A stretch of 64,000 nt of DNA, taken from assembly GCA_902524535.1 (NCBI GenBank), contig CABZDR010000001.1, positions 248,001 to 312,000 on the forward strand, read 5' to 3'. The notes beneath the pieces are model-generated. The model was not told where the DNA came from. It searched no databases and saw only the letters and a list, made by a program, of their open reading frames with translations. Shown one piece after another: positions 33,413 to 41,715 of the stretch. The translations under genes and the position numbers were made by a program. The stretch is from an uncultured Pelagibacteraceae bacterium. GTDB taxonomy: Bacteria > Pseudomonadota > Alphaproteobacteria > Pelagibacterales > Pelagibacteraceae. How positions within the stretch are numbered: position 1 is the first letter of the stretch; every line of letters begins with the position of its first letter.

Positions 33413-35214
33413 TGATTAAAGGTAATTTTATAGACAATTTACCTAAAGTTTATGGAATCTATACAGGAGGTTTTTTAGCTTTCATAATCATTATGTCGAT
33501 TGCAGAGCAGATGGGTATGACTGCGAAAACAATTGGAATTTGTTTCGTTGCTTTCACAGTAGCCATCTATGCTATTATTGGTTATCTATCACGAACAGCT
33601 CAAGCAGATGCTTACTATGTAGCTGGAAGACAAGTACCAACCGTATTCAATGGAATGGCTACAGCAGCAGACTGGATGTCTGGTGCATCATTCGTTGCGA
33701 TGGCAGGTGGTATTTACTTCAAAGGCTATGGCTATATGGCACTTCTTGTAGGTTGGACTGGTGGGTATGTATTAGTCGCATCATTATTAGCACCATACCT
33801 AAGAAAATTTGGTTGTTACACAGTTCCAGATTTTATTGGTACAAGATACGGTGGTAATTTAAGTAGATTTATGGCGGTGGTGGTTTTAACTGTTGCTTCA
33901 TTTACTTATGTGACTGCACAAATCAACGCTACAGGTACAATTGCATCTGTCGCCCTTGATATTCCATTTCAATACGCTGTATATGTTGGATTGATAAGTA
34001 TCTTATTATGTTCAATGTTAGGTGGTATGAGAGGAGTAACTTGGACACAGGTTGCACAATATATAGTTCTAATTATAGCTTACTTACTTCCAGTATTCTG
34101 GATCAGTAATAAAATGGGTGCAGGTTTCTTCCCTCACTTTATGTTAGCTGATGAAGTAGCTAGAATTGGTGAATTAGAGCAACAGTATGGTTTTGTAAAA
34201 AACGCAGCTGCTGATCTAAAAACTGTACCAAAAGGATTAGCTGGAATAACTAAAGCCCACTCAGCAGTTAACGCTACACCTTGGGCATTTATTTCATTAG
34301 CATTAGCGATGATGATGGGAACAGCATCATTACCTCACGTGATGATGAGATATTTCACTACTCCAAGTGTAAAAGCAGCAAGAAAATCAGTAGGTTGGTC
34401 GTTATTTTTTATCTTCCTACTTTATTCTTCTGCACCAATGTTAGCGACACTATCTAAATTGTCATTGATTGATCCATCATTACCAACTGGTATTATTGGT
34501 AAATCAATTGCAGAAGTTCAAGCGATAGATTGGTATCAAAACTGGAACCAAGCAAACTTAATGTTTGTGAGCGACTTTAACGGAAATGGAACTCTTGAAT
34601 TAAACGAGTTTTTCATGGGTGGTAAAGCCGTTGTGTTAGCTACTCCAGAGATTGCTGGATTACCATATGTAATCTCAGGTCTGGTTGCTGCTGGAGGTAT
34701 GGCCGCTGCCATGTCCACAGCCGATGGTTTGATTCTAGCAATTGCAAACGCAATCTCACACGATGTTTACTACAAGATCATCGATCCAAAAGCTGAGACT
34801 GCGAAGAGACTAGTTGTTGCAAGGGTATTACTTGTAGTAATTGGTTTTGCAGGAGCAACAATCGCAGCTCTTGAAATCCAAGGTATCTTAGGTTCAGTAA
34901 TCTGGGCTTTTGACTTTGCGATGTCAGGTTTATTCTTCCCACTTGTACTTGGTGTATGGTGGAAAAGAGCTAACAAAGAAGGTGCTATTGCTGGTATGGC
35001 TTTAGGATTAATTTCTGGTGCTGCTTATCTAGTTTGGGTAAGAACAGGCGGAAGTGGATTCTTGGGTATTACACAGTTAACGTTTGGTATCTTCGGTTCT
35101 GCAGTAAGTTTAGTAGCTATGGTTGTTGTCAGTTTAATGACTCAAGCACCAAATGCTGCTACACAAAAAATGGTTGATAACGTCAGAGTACCTGCGGGTA
35201 AATCTGTTATCTAA
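33412..35214 (+). CDS. Sodium:solute symporter (ActP/VC_2705-like)
   Basis: 600-aa transporter of the SSS family with about 13 helices. It groups with the DUF4212-associated symporters likely to import acetate or other short carboxylates. Signatures: RTAQADAYYVAGRQVP, AADWMSGASFVAMAG, SLPHVMMRYFTTPSV and AAGGMAAAMSTADGL. A loop near residues 388-399 (DFNGNGTLELNE) is a perfect EF-hand calcium-binding pattern. Codon use is less A/T-extreme than in neighbours, as expected for a highly expressed gene. Coupled to DUF4212; acs lies upstream. A terminator hairpin follows. Confidence 0.92.
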   Translation: MIKGNFIDNLPKVYGIYTGGFLAFIIIMSIAEQMGMTAKTIGICFVAFTVAIYAIIGYLSRTAQADAYYVAGRQVPTVFNGMATAADWMSGASFVAMAGGIYFKGYGYMALLVGWTGGYVLVASLLAPYLRKFGCYTVPDFIGTRYGGNLSRFMAVVVLTVASFTYVTAQINATGTIASVALDIPFQYAVYVGLISILLCSMLGGMRGVTWTQVAQYIVLIIAYLLPVFWISNKMGAGFFPHFMLADEVARIGELEQQYGFVKNAAADLKTVPKGLAGITKAHSAVNATPWAFISLALAMMMGTASLPHVMMRYFTTPSVKAARKSVGWSLFFIFLLYSSAPMLATLSKLSLIDPSLPTGIIGKSIAEVQAIDWYQNWNQANLMFVSDFNGNGTLELNEFFMGGKAVVLATPEIAGLPYVISGLVAAGGMAAAMSTADGLILAIANAISHDVYYKIIDPKAETAKRLVVARVLLVVIGFAGATIAALEIQGILGSVIWAFDFAMSGLFFPLVLGVWWKRANKEGAIAGMALGLISGAAYLVWVRTGGSGFLGITQLTFGIFGSAVSLVAMVVVSLMTQAPNAATQKMVDNVRVPAGKSVI

Positions 35215-35228
35215 CTAATAAAATATTT

Positions 35229-35256
35229 AAAGGGGCGATTAATTTCGCCCCTTTTA
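35229..35256 (+). terminator. Intrinsic terminator after the symporter gene
   Basis: Ten-base-pair stem aaggggcga / tcgccccttt with a 6-nt loop (ttaatt), G/C-rich in the middle, ending in a TTTT run. One of the few strong Rho-independent terminators visible in this window. Confidence 0.88.
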
Positions 35257-35286
35257 ATTTCTCAGTTTTTCCAATATAAATTTTAG

Positions 35287-35631
35287 ATGTCCGCTAATTT
35301 TCATCCTTTAGTTTACATAATTGATTACATACTTGGTGTTGTTATGTGGACATTAATTGGAAGAGTCGCAATGAATATTTTTCAAAGGGAAGACTCTCAA
35401 TTTTTTTTTATGAGAGTATTTGTCAAATTTACCAATCCATTACTAAGACTTTTTAAACCATTAACCCCTGCGTTTATTATTCAACCGCTAGTACCATTGT
35501 ATGTCGCATGGTTTTTTTTCATGATAAGATTTTACCTAATGCCCTGGATTTTAGGATATTCTGTCATGGGTATGTTATCTTTCCCACTTGAAAGTGAAAT
35601 TTCTAGACAAATTTACCAATTTTTTAATTAA
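35287..35631 (+). CDS. YggT-like membrane protein
   Basis: 114-aa membrane protein. Two hydrophobic regions (about 10-28 and 66-95) flank a central MRVFVKFTNPLLRLFKPLTP segment that resembles the YggT signature (T-[DN]-P-[IL]-L-..R/K-..-P). The resemblance is moderate, so I call it YggT-like rather than a member. It begins about 30 bp after the strong terminator, so it has its own promoter, and is followed by rpe 29 bp later. Function unknown. Confidence 0.68.
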   Translation: MSANFHPLVYIIDYILGVVMWTLIGRVAMNIFQREDSQFFFMRVFVKFTNPLLRLFKPLTPAFIIQPLVPLYVAWFFFMIRFYLMPWILGYSVMGMLSFPLESEISRQIYQFFN

Positions 35632-35660
35632 ATAATTTTTAAAAATTGATACTAATAAAA

Positions 35661-36329
35661 ATGGTTTCAATGAAAAAAATACAAATTTCACCATCAATCT
35701 TATCAGCTGATTTTAGCCAATTAGCAAATGAAATAAAGAGATTAGAAGATGGAGGTGCTGATATGATACATGTGGATGTAATGGACGGTCATTTTGTTCC
35801 TAATTTAACAATAGGTCCTCCTGTAATCAAATCATTGAAGAAACATTCATCAATTCTATTTGATGTGCATTTAATGATCTCACCAGTACATAAATATATA
35901 AAAGCTTATGCTGATGCAGGAGCAGATATAATTACAATTCACCCTGAGGCTACCGATGATATTGATTCATCAATCTCACTAATAAAAGAATTAAATAAAA
36001 AAGTTGGGGTTTCTCTAAACCCTGAAACTAAAGTAGATATAATTATTGAACATCTAGATAAAATTGATTTAGTTTTAATAATGAGTGTAAATCCAGGTTT
36101 TGGAGGTCAAAAATTTATGCCTGAAGTTTTATCCAAAATTGAAGAACTTAAAAAACAAAGATCTGCAAAAGATTTAGATTTTGATATTGAAATAGACGGT
36201 GGAATAAATTTCGAAAATTCCAAAATAGCAATCCAAGCAGGAGCAAATATTCTAGTTTCGGGCACTACAATCTTTAAAAGTAATAATGGAGACATTAAGA
36301 AAAATATTGAATTATTAAAATCAAAATAG
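35661..36329 (+). CDS. rpe: Ribulose-phosphate 3-epimerase
   Basis: 222-aa TIM-barrel enzyme interconverting ribulose 5-phosphate and xylulose 5-phosphate in the pentose phosphate pathway. Signatures: ISPSILSADF at the start, DMIHVDVMDGHFVPN with metal-binding His and catalytic Asp, FDVHLMI, MSVNPGFGGQKF, and DIEIDGGIN with the second catalytic Asp. ATG 35661 (MVSMKKIQ) or 35670 (MKKIQ) are both good starts; an upstream in-frame TTG is unlikely. The heparinase-like gene follows 4 bp after the stop. Confidence 0.95.
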   Translation: MVSMKKIQISPSILSADFSQLANEIKRLEDGGADMIHVDVMDGHFVPNLTIGPPVIKSLKKHSSILFDVHLMISPVHKYIKAYADAGADIITIHPEATDDIDSSISLIKELNKKVGVSLNPETKVDIIIEHLDKIDLVLIMSVNPGFGGQKFMPEVLSKIEELKKQRSAKDLDFDIEIDGGINFENSKIAIQAGANILVSGTTIFKSNNGDIKKNIELLKSK

Positions 36330-36333
36330 ATTC

Positions 36334-37938
36334 ATGATTTATATAAATCGTTTTTTTTTTGGTTTTTATAATCAATTAAGAAAATTTTACTTATATAGCA
36401 AAATTTACAACAAAAAAATTTCAAAATTTAATACCAAAGATTTAGTTTATAAACCTAGCCCTCACCTACTTTCATCAATTATTAAATACAATAAAAAAAA
36501 ATTCAAAATTGAAAATTTCTCATTAAAAGAAATTTGGAACAATGAAAATATAAACGATAAAGAATTCAAAAACCTAAATAATTTTTATTGGTTTTTTAGT
36601 TTAGACCTAAAGTCCTCAAAAAAAGAAGTGCAATCAGTTATTTCAGATTGGATTAAGAGAAATTATAGTTACAATGATAAATGTTGGAGCTTTGATCTTA
36701 TAGCTAAAAGAATTATTTCTTGGCTTTCAAATCATAATTTGTCTTATGACGGAAGTGATCAAGATTATAAAAGTAATTTCAACAAAATAATTTTTAAACA
36801 AACGAACCATCTTATAAATGAGGTCAATAAATCCAAAACGCTAGATGATAAATTAACCTGTTGTGCCTCAATTATTTTAGTCGGTCTTTGTTATCAAGAA
36901 AAAAAATATCTCTCTTTTGGAATATCTCTTCTAAAAAAGATAACAAAATTGTCTTTAGAAAATTCTGGATTTCCAAAATCTAGAAATATAAAGCAATTAA
37001 TTTTTTACCTAAAATATTTTATTTTAATCAGAGAATGGTTCAAAGAGTCCCAAATTAGTGTACCAGAACATGTTGACGAAACAATTTATCTCCTTGGCCA
37101 AGGGTATGCTTTTATTTGGCAAAATACAGGTTCTGATTTTTTGTTTAATGGTAATAATTTATCAAATAACCATGATTTCGATAATTATTTAAAAAAATTA
37201 GGTTATAAATTTAAAAATGATGATCAGGAATTTGGTGGATATACGATTTTAAAGAATAAAAAAACTTGCTTGATAATCGACTCTGGATCCTCTCCTGAGT
37301 ATAAATTTTCTAAAGATTACCAGTCAGGAGTTTTATCGTTTGAAATAGTTTCTAATGGAAAAAAATTAATTAGTAATTGCGGTTACTATAAAAAGAATAT
37401 CAAACTTAATAAGTTGTCAAAATCTTCGGCTGCCCAAAGTACATTAATAATTGATGATAGCTCCTCTTGTAAATTTATAAAAATTGACAAATCATTGATG
37501 TTGGAAAAAAGTATAAAAATTTTAAAAAAGGAAATTGTTTTTGAAAAAGATTATTGGAAAGTAAATTTTTCACACGATGGGTACTTAAAAAAATATAATT
37601 CTATTCATGAAAGGCAAATTGAATTTTATCCAAACAAAATGACTTTTATAGGGGTGGATAAAATAATTAGAAAAAAATCAAACTTTAATTATAAATTTGA
37701 TATTAGATTTCATATGGAGCCAGGTGTTAAATTAATGAAAACTCAAGATAATAAAACAATACTAATAGAATTAGAAGATGAGGGATGGAGATTTACGTGT
37801 GATAATTATGATATAAATATTGATAATGGCTTATATTTCGGTAATAAAAATTTATATAGTGGAAATCAAAATATTTTTATCTCAGGAATTTCTAATAATT
37901 TAGAAGAAAATATAAAGTGGGAAATAAAACAAATATGA
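36334..37938 (+). CDS. Heparinase II/III-like protein
   Basis: 534-aa protein of the heparinase II/III family: an N-terminal alpha/alpha-toroid (about 50-260; WSFDLIAKRIISWLSNH, FPKSRNIKQLIFYLKYFIL) followed by a beta-sandwich (about 300-530; DSGSSPEYKFSKDYQSGVLSFE, LISNCGYY, FSHDGY). Family lyases cleave uronic-acid polysaccharides. A membrane or secretion signal is not clear. In many alphaproteobacteria a gene of this family sits between rpe and purH, as here, and its role in that fixed position is unknown. Its TGA overlaps the purH ATG (ATGA, 37935-37938). Confidence 0.85.
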   Translation: MIYINRFFFGFYNQLRKFYLYSKIYNKKISKFNTKDLVYKPSPHLLSSIIKYNKKKFKIENFSLKEIWNNENINDKEFKNLNNFYWFFSLDLKSSKKEVQSVISDWIKRNYSYNDKCWSFDLIAKRIISWLSNHNLSYDGSDQDYKSNFNKIIFKQTNHLINEVNKSKTLDDKLTCCASIILVGLCYQEKKYLSFGISLLKKITKLSLENSGFPKSRNIKQLIFYLKYFILIREWFKESQISVPEHVDETIYLLGQGYAFIWQNTGSDFLFNGNNLSNNHDFDNYLKKLGYKFKNDDQEFGGYTILKNKKTCLIIDSGSSPEYKFSKDYQSGVLSFEIVSNGKKLISNCGYYKKNIKLNKLSKSSAAQSTLIIDDSSSCKFIKIDKSLMLEKSIKILKKEIVFEKDYWKVNFSHDGYLKKYNSIHERQIEFYPNKMTFIGVDKIIRKKSNFNYKFDIRFHMEPGVKLMKTQDNKTILIELEDEGWRFTCDNYDINIDNGLYFGNKNLYSGNQNIFISGISNNLEENIKWEIKQI

Positions 37939-39473
37939 TGAAAAGAATAAAATCTGCTTTAATTTCTGTATCAGATAAATCAAATTTAAAACCTTTACTG
38001 AAAATTTTGAAAAAAAATAAAATTAGATTAATTAGTTCTGGAGGTACATATGAAGCAATAAAAAAACTTAAATTTAAATGTTTAGAGGTATCAAATTTCA
38101 CAGGCGCAAATGAAATTCTAGGTGGAAGAGTTAAAACTTTACATCCAAAAATTTATGCTGGAATCTTAAATAAAAGAAAAAATAAAGCTCATACAAAAGA
38201 AATGAAATTAGAAAATTTTGAAAATATTGACTTAGTAATTGTTAATTTTTATGAATTTAAGAATGTTATAAAAAAGACCAAAAACATTGATAAAATTATT
38301 GAACACATTGATATAGGTGGCCCAACTTTAGTTCGAGCTGCAGCAAAAAATTATAATGATGTTACTGTGATTTCTTCAACCGAACAATATTCGGAATTGA
38401 TAAATGAATTGACGATCAACAAAGGATATACCTCTCTTAAATTTAGAGGGAAAATGTCTAGATTAGCTTTTGCTGAGACAGCTTTTTACGACTCCACAAT
38501 ATCAAATTATTTTAATGAAATTACTAATACTCAATTTCCAAAAAAAAAGATTATACATGCAAATCTAATTGAAAAATTAAGATATGGCGAAAACGCTCAC
38601 CAGCAGAGTGCTATATATTCTCAAAAAGATAATCTAGATTTAATAAAATTACACGGAAAAACATTGAGTTATAATAATTATAATGATGTCCTTTCAGCAC
38701 TATCAATTACTAAAAGCCTTCCTAAAAATATAGGAACTGTCATAATTAAACATGCAAATCCTTGTGGTGTATCGATTCTGAAAAGTAAATTAATAAGTTA
38801 TAAATCTGCATTAGCATGTGATCCTTTAAGTGCTTTTGGTGGGGTTGTTTCATGTAATTTTAAAATTTCAAAATCAATAGCACTTGAATTAAACAAAATT
38901 TTTTTTGAAGTGATAATCGGCAATGGATTTGACAAAAGTGCAATTAAAATTCTTAAAACTAAAAAAAATCTTAGATTAATAGATGCATCTAATTTTTCCC
39001 TTAATAAAAGCTTTAAATTTAATTCAATTAATGCTTCAGTTCTTATTCAATCAGAAGATAATAAAATTTTTCAAAAGAAAGATTTTAAAGTAGTTTCAAA
39101 AAAGAAGCCAAGTAAGTTACAATTTGAAAATTTAATATTTGCATTCAATATTTGTCGATTTGTAAAATCTAATGCGATAGTGCTTGCTAGTAATAAATCA
39201 ACTGTAGGTATTGGATCTGGTCAACCTAGTAGAGTAGATAGCTGTCAAATAGCAATAGATAAAATGAGTAAATTCATTAATACTGAAGATGACATTGTTG
39301 CAGCTTCAGATGCTTTTTTTCCATTTGTAGATGGTATTGAAAAACTAGTTCAATCAGGTGTTTCGGCTGTAATACAGCCAGCTGGCTCGATAAGAGATAA
39401 GGAGATTATCAAATTTGCTAATTCAACTGATACAATTTTGGTTTTTTCCAAAACCAGACACTTTAGACACTAG
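37935..39473 (+). CDS. purH: Bifunctional AICAR formyltransferase / IMP cyclohydrolase
   Basis: 512-aa enzyme for the last two steps of IMP synthesis. N-terminal MGS-like cyclohydrolase domain: ALISVSDKSNL, ISSGGTYEAI, GGRVKTLHPKIYAGIL. C-terminal formyltransferase domain: LRYGENAHQQSA, IKHANPCGVS, GIGSGQPSRVDS and DAFFPFVDGIE, ending with the usual RH. I chose ATG 37935, which overlaps the preceding TGA in an ATGA; an upstream GTG at 37917 would add six residues. Length matches the family. The end overlaps the convergent pterin dehydratase gene by 11 bp. Confidence 0.96.
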   Translation: MMKRIKSALISVSDKSNLKPLLKILKKNKIRLISSGGTYEAIKKLKFKCLEVSNFTGANEILGGRVKTLHPKIYAGILNKRKNKAHTKEMKLENFENIDLVIVNFYEFKNVIKKTKNIDKIIEHIDIGGPTLVRAAAKNYNDVTVISSTEQYSELINELTINKGYTSLKFRGKMSRLAFAETAFYDSTISNYFNEITNTQFPKKKIIHANLIEKLRYGENAHQQSAIYSQKDNLDLIKLHGKTLSYNNYNDVLSALSITKSLPKNIGTVIIKHANPCGVSILKSKLISYKSALACDPLSAFGGVVSCNFKISKSIALELNKIFFEVIIGNGFDKSAIKILKTKKNLRLIDASNFSLNKSFKFNSINASVLIQSEDNKIFQKKDFKVVSKKKPSKLQFENLIFAFNICRFVKSNAIVLASNKSTVGIGSGQPSRVDSCQIAIDKMSKFINTEDDIVAASDAFFPFVDGIEKLVQSGVSAVIQPAGSIRDKEIIKFANSTDTILVFSKTRHFRH

Positions 39474-39807
39474 TTTCTTTATCAATTTTTGCAGCCAATA
39501 TAAAATCATTTTCAGATAAACCCTCAATCGCATGAGTTGTTATACTAATTTTTGCATAGCCCCATCCAAAGAGAATATCTGGATGATGTCCCTCAATTTC
39601 TGATATTTTTCCTACTTGATTTACAAAATTTTGACTTTCTAAAAAACTTTTAAACGTAAATTTTTTTTCTAGAAAGTAAATATTTTTTTCACCTTTAACA
39701 ACTTCCCAGCCATCAACTTTTTTTTGATATTTATGAATTTCTGAGATATCGAACGGCACTACTCCTCCCTCACATGGAACACATTTTTTATTTATCAAAT
39801 CACTCAT
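39463..39807 (-). CDS. phhB: 4a-hydroxytetrahydrobiopterin dehydratase (PCD/DCoH)
   Basis: 114-aa member of the pterin-4a-carbinolamine dehydratase family. The first half has KCVPCEGGVVPF and VDGWEVVKGEKNIYFLEKKF. The active-site segment EIEGHHPDILFGWGYAKISITTHAIEGL contains both adjacent His and the later His. It would recycle oxidised pterin after an aromatic amino-acid hydroxylase, or act in another pterin pathway; no hydroxylase gene is in the window. Its 3' end overlaps purH by 11 bp. Just upstream on the same strand is tRNA-Gly. Confidence 0.93.
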   Translation of the reverse strand: MSDLINKKCVPCEGGVVPFDISEIHKYQKKVDGWEVVKGEKNIYFLEKKFTFKSFLESQNFVNQVGKISEIEGHHPDILFGWGYAKISITTHAIEGLSENDFILAAKIDKETSV

Positions 39808-39814
39808 AAATATC

Positions 39815-39889
39815 TGGAGCGGGCAAAGGGGGTCGAACCCTCGACCTTCTCGTTGGCAACGAGACGCTCTACCACTGAGCTATGCCCGC
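39815..39889 (-). tRNA. tRNA-Gly (GCC)
   Basis: Minus-strand 75-nt tRNA. The acceptor arm begins GCGGGCA and ends TGCCCGCTCCA, so CCA is encoded. D arm GCTCAGTGGTAGAGC, anticodon arm CTCGTTGCCAACGAG with anticodon GCC, and T arm with GGTTCGACCCC fold as a standard cloverleaf with no variable-arm extension. It reads glycine GGC/GGU codons. It lies between the pterin dehydratase gene (same strand, downstream) and the LON-domain gene (opposite strand). Confidence 0.97.
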
Positions 39890-39957
39890 AATAATATTAT
39901 TATAATTAGTCATTTTTTTTAATTCAAGTAATATTAAATGTGATATATTTACTTTGT

Positions 39958-40605
39958 ATGAAAAAAGAAGACTTGCCAAAAAAAATTGCAGTTTTTCCTT
40001 TAAGTAACTTTATTATTTTTCCAAAAACTACTGTTCCATTAAATATTTTTGAACCTAGATACGTAGATATGATCAATGACAGTATGAAGTCAAATAAATT
40101 TATTGGCATGATACAACCGAAAAGCTCAAAGGAAGAAGATGATTTTAATCCAAAACTCTACGAAATTGGCTGTCTTGGAAAAATTATCAGTTTTAAGGAA
40201 ACTGAGGATGGAAGATTTCTTATTGAATTAAAAGGTTTAATAAGATTTGAGACAAGAGAAGAAGTCGCTTCAGAAAAAAAATATAGAGAATTTAATGTAG
40301 ATTATGAAAAATTTTTTGATGACCTTAACGAAAAGAAAGAAAATATTAAATTTTCTGATTTAGAATTAATTTTTAAGGACCTTAAATCCCTTTTTGAGAA
40401 AAGAGGATTTATAATAAACTGGAGCGCTCTAGAAAAACAAAGTTTGGACGAAACAATCAATGCCCTTGCAATGGCCTCTCCTTTTACCTTAGAAGAAAAA
40501 CAAGTTCTGTTAGAAGCAAAAAATCTTGATATAAGGAAAAATAAAATTTCTGAAATTTTAACAACTTATACTTTCGACCAATATAACAACACAACTATTC
40601 AATAA
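39958..40605 (+). CDS. LON-domain (substrate-binding) protein
   Basis: 215-aa protein that consists of the N-terminal domain of Lon protease without the ATPase or peptidase. Segments KIAVFPLSNFIIFPKTTVPLNIFEPRYVDM, IGMIQPK, GCLGKIISFKETEDGRFLI, LKGLIRF and the later helical region (about 160-205) match stand-alone LON proteins of alphaproteobacteria. The ATG at 39958 is preferred because the conserved N-terminus begins there; a GTG 18 bp upstream is possible. Its partner, perhaps a protease or chaperone, is unknown. It converges on the UbiH-like gene, 9 bp apart. Confidence 0.92.
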   Translation: MKKEDLPKKIAVFPLSNFIIFPKTTVPLNIFEPRYVDMINDSMKSNKFIGMIQPKSSKEEDDFNPKLYEIGCLGKIISFKETEDGRFLIELKGLIRFETREEVASEKKYREFNVDYEKFFDDLNEKKENIKFSDLELIFKDLKSLFEKRGFIINWSALEKQSLDETINALAMASPFTLEEKQVLLEAKNLDIRKNKISEILTTYTFDQYNNTTIQ

Positions 40606-40614
40606 CGCTAAATA

Positions 40615-41685
40615 TCAAATCACTATTCCTGCATCTGCTAGTTTGGTAAAAAATTTATTTGCTATTTTATTATTAGCGAAGAGTTCAACAAATTTAGTTG
40701 ATATGTCATTATTAATATTGCTTTCAGTATTGAAATATTCATACACAAAATCAATCCCTTGTGAAAATATATAATTTTTATGTTTGCTCTTATTTTCAAA
40801 TTCCTCACAAATTGAACTATCTAAGTTTAGGCCAAGACTCATCTTAAAATCTATTATTTTTATCAAAGATTTAATATCTCTAATTGACATATTAAATCCT
40901 TGACCTGCCAAAGGATGTATCCTGTGGAGCAAATCTCCAAAAGCTAAAATGTTCTTATGATGATAAGATCGTAAATTACTTGATTGCAGCTTAAAACAGT
41001 TAATTTTATTTATTTTAACAATTTTATATCTGATATTAAAGTTTCTGATTAATTCAGCAATTTCAATTTTTCTATCTCCTTTAATTGAGTAAACAACAGA
41101 TGTTTCTTTTTTAGAAATTGGCAAAAAGGCAATGGGGCCCTTTTTGGTAAATGTTTGTGTAGCAACGTTGTTATTTAGTATTTTTTTGTGCTCAATAATT
41201 GTCGTATAAGCATAACTTTTATAATCTTTTTTAAATTTTTTATAAAAAAATTTTTTTGTTATTTTATTATTTGCCTCACAATTTACAATTAATTGATAAT
41301 TCTTTTTAATTATCTCATAATTATCCACCTTTTTTTTAAATCTAAAAAATTTATTCTTCTTTAATTGTTTTACTAAATATGTATTTAGTTCGTGATTTTT
41401 GATAATAGAAAATAGCCTTTTTTTATCATTAAAATCTATAATTTTTTTATTATTTAAATTTTCACTGTAAATTTCAATTTTATTTATGTCCCAAAGGAAT
41501 TTTTCTATATTCAATATATTCTTATTAAAAAATTCTATGTTGCTTTTTGATATTCCTAGTGTTCGAGATTTATCTTTTTTTTTATTATTATTACTTAAAA
41601 ATACATCTGTTGATATACCTTTGTTAACCAAAGCTTTTGCCAAAGCTAAGCTGGTTAAGCCATTTCCTAGAATGCAAACTTTCAT
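40615..41685 (-). CDS. FAD-dependent monooxygenase, UbiH/COQ6-like
   Basis: 356-aa flavoprotein of the UbiH/UbiF/COQ6 family, which hydroxylates the ubiquinone ring. GxGxxx at the N-terminus (CILGNGLTSLALAKAL, 4-19), a DG-like middle strand and the FAD ribityl motif FGDLLHRIHPLAGQGFNMSIRD are present. Sequence is divergent in the middle, with much Lys and Asn. The start at 41685 (MKVCILG) is the first ATG before the dinucleotide fold. It is divergent from ftsK with 30 bp between starts. Exact ring position hydroxylated cannot be told. Confidence 0.88.
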   Translation of the reverse strand: MKVCILGNGLTSLALAKALVNKGISTDVFLSNNNKKKDKSRTLGISKSNIEFFNKNILNIEKFLWDINKIEIYSENLNNKKIIDFNDKKRLFSIIKNHELNTYLVKQLKKNKFFRFKKKVDNYEIIKKNYQLIVNCEANNKITKKFFYKKFKKDYKSYAYTTIIEHKKILNNNVATQTFTKKGPIAFLPISKKETSVVYSIKGDRKIEIAELIRNFNIRYKIVKINKINCFKLQSSNLRSYHHKNILAFGDLLHRIHPLAGQGFNMSIRDIKSLIKIIDFKMSLGLNLDSSICEEFENKSKHKNYIFSQGIDFVYEYFNTESNINNDISTKFVELFANNKIANKFFTKLADAGIVI

Positions 41686-41715
41686 AATAATTTTAATTTT
41701 AACAACAAAAATTAG

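Noticed and set aside
40615-41685. Frameshift or decay in the UbiH-like gene because of its divergent middle
   Set aside because: The frame is open throughout, and both the N-terminal dinucleotide fold and the GDLLHRIHPLAGQG motif are intact.
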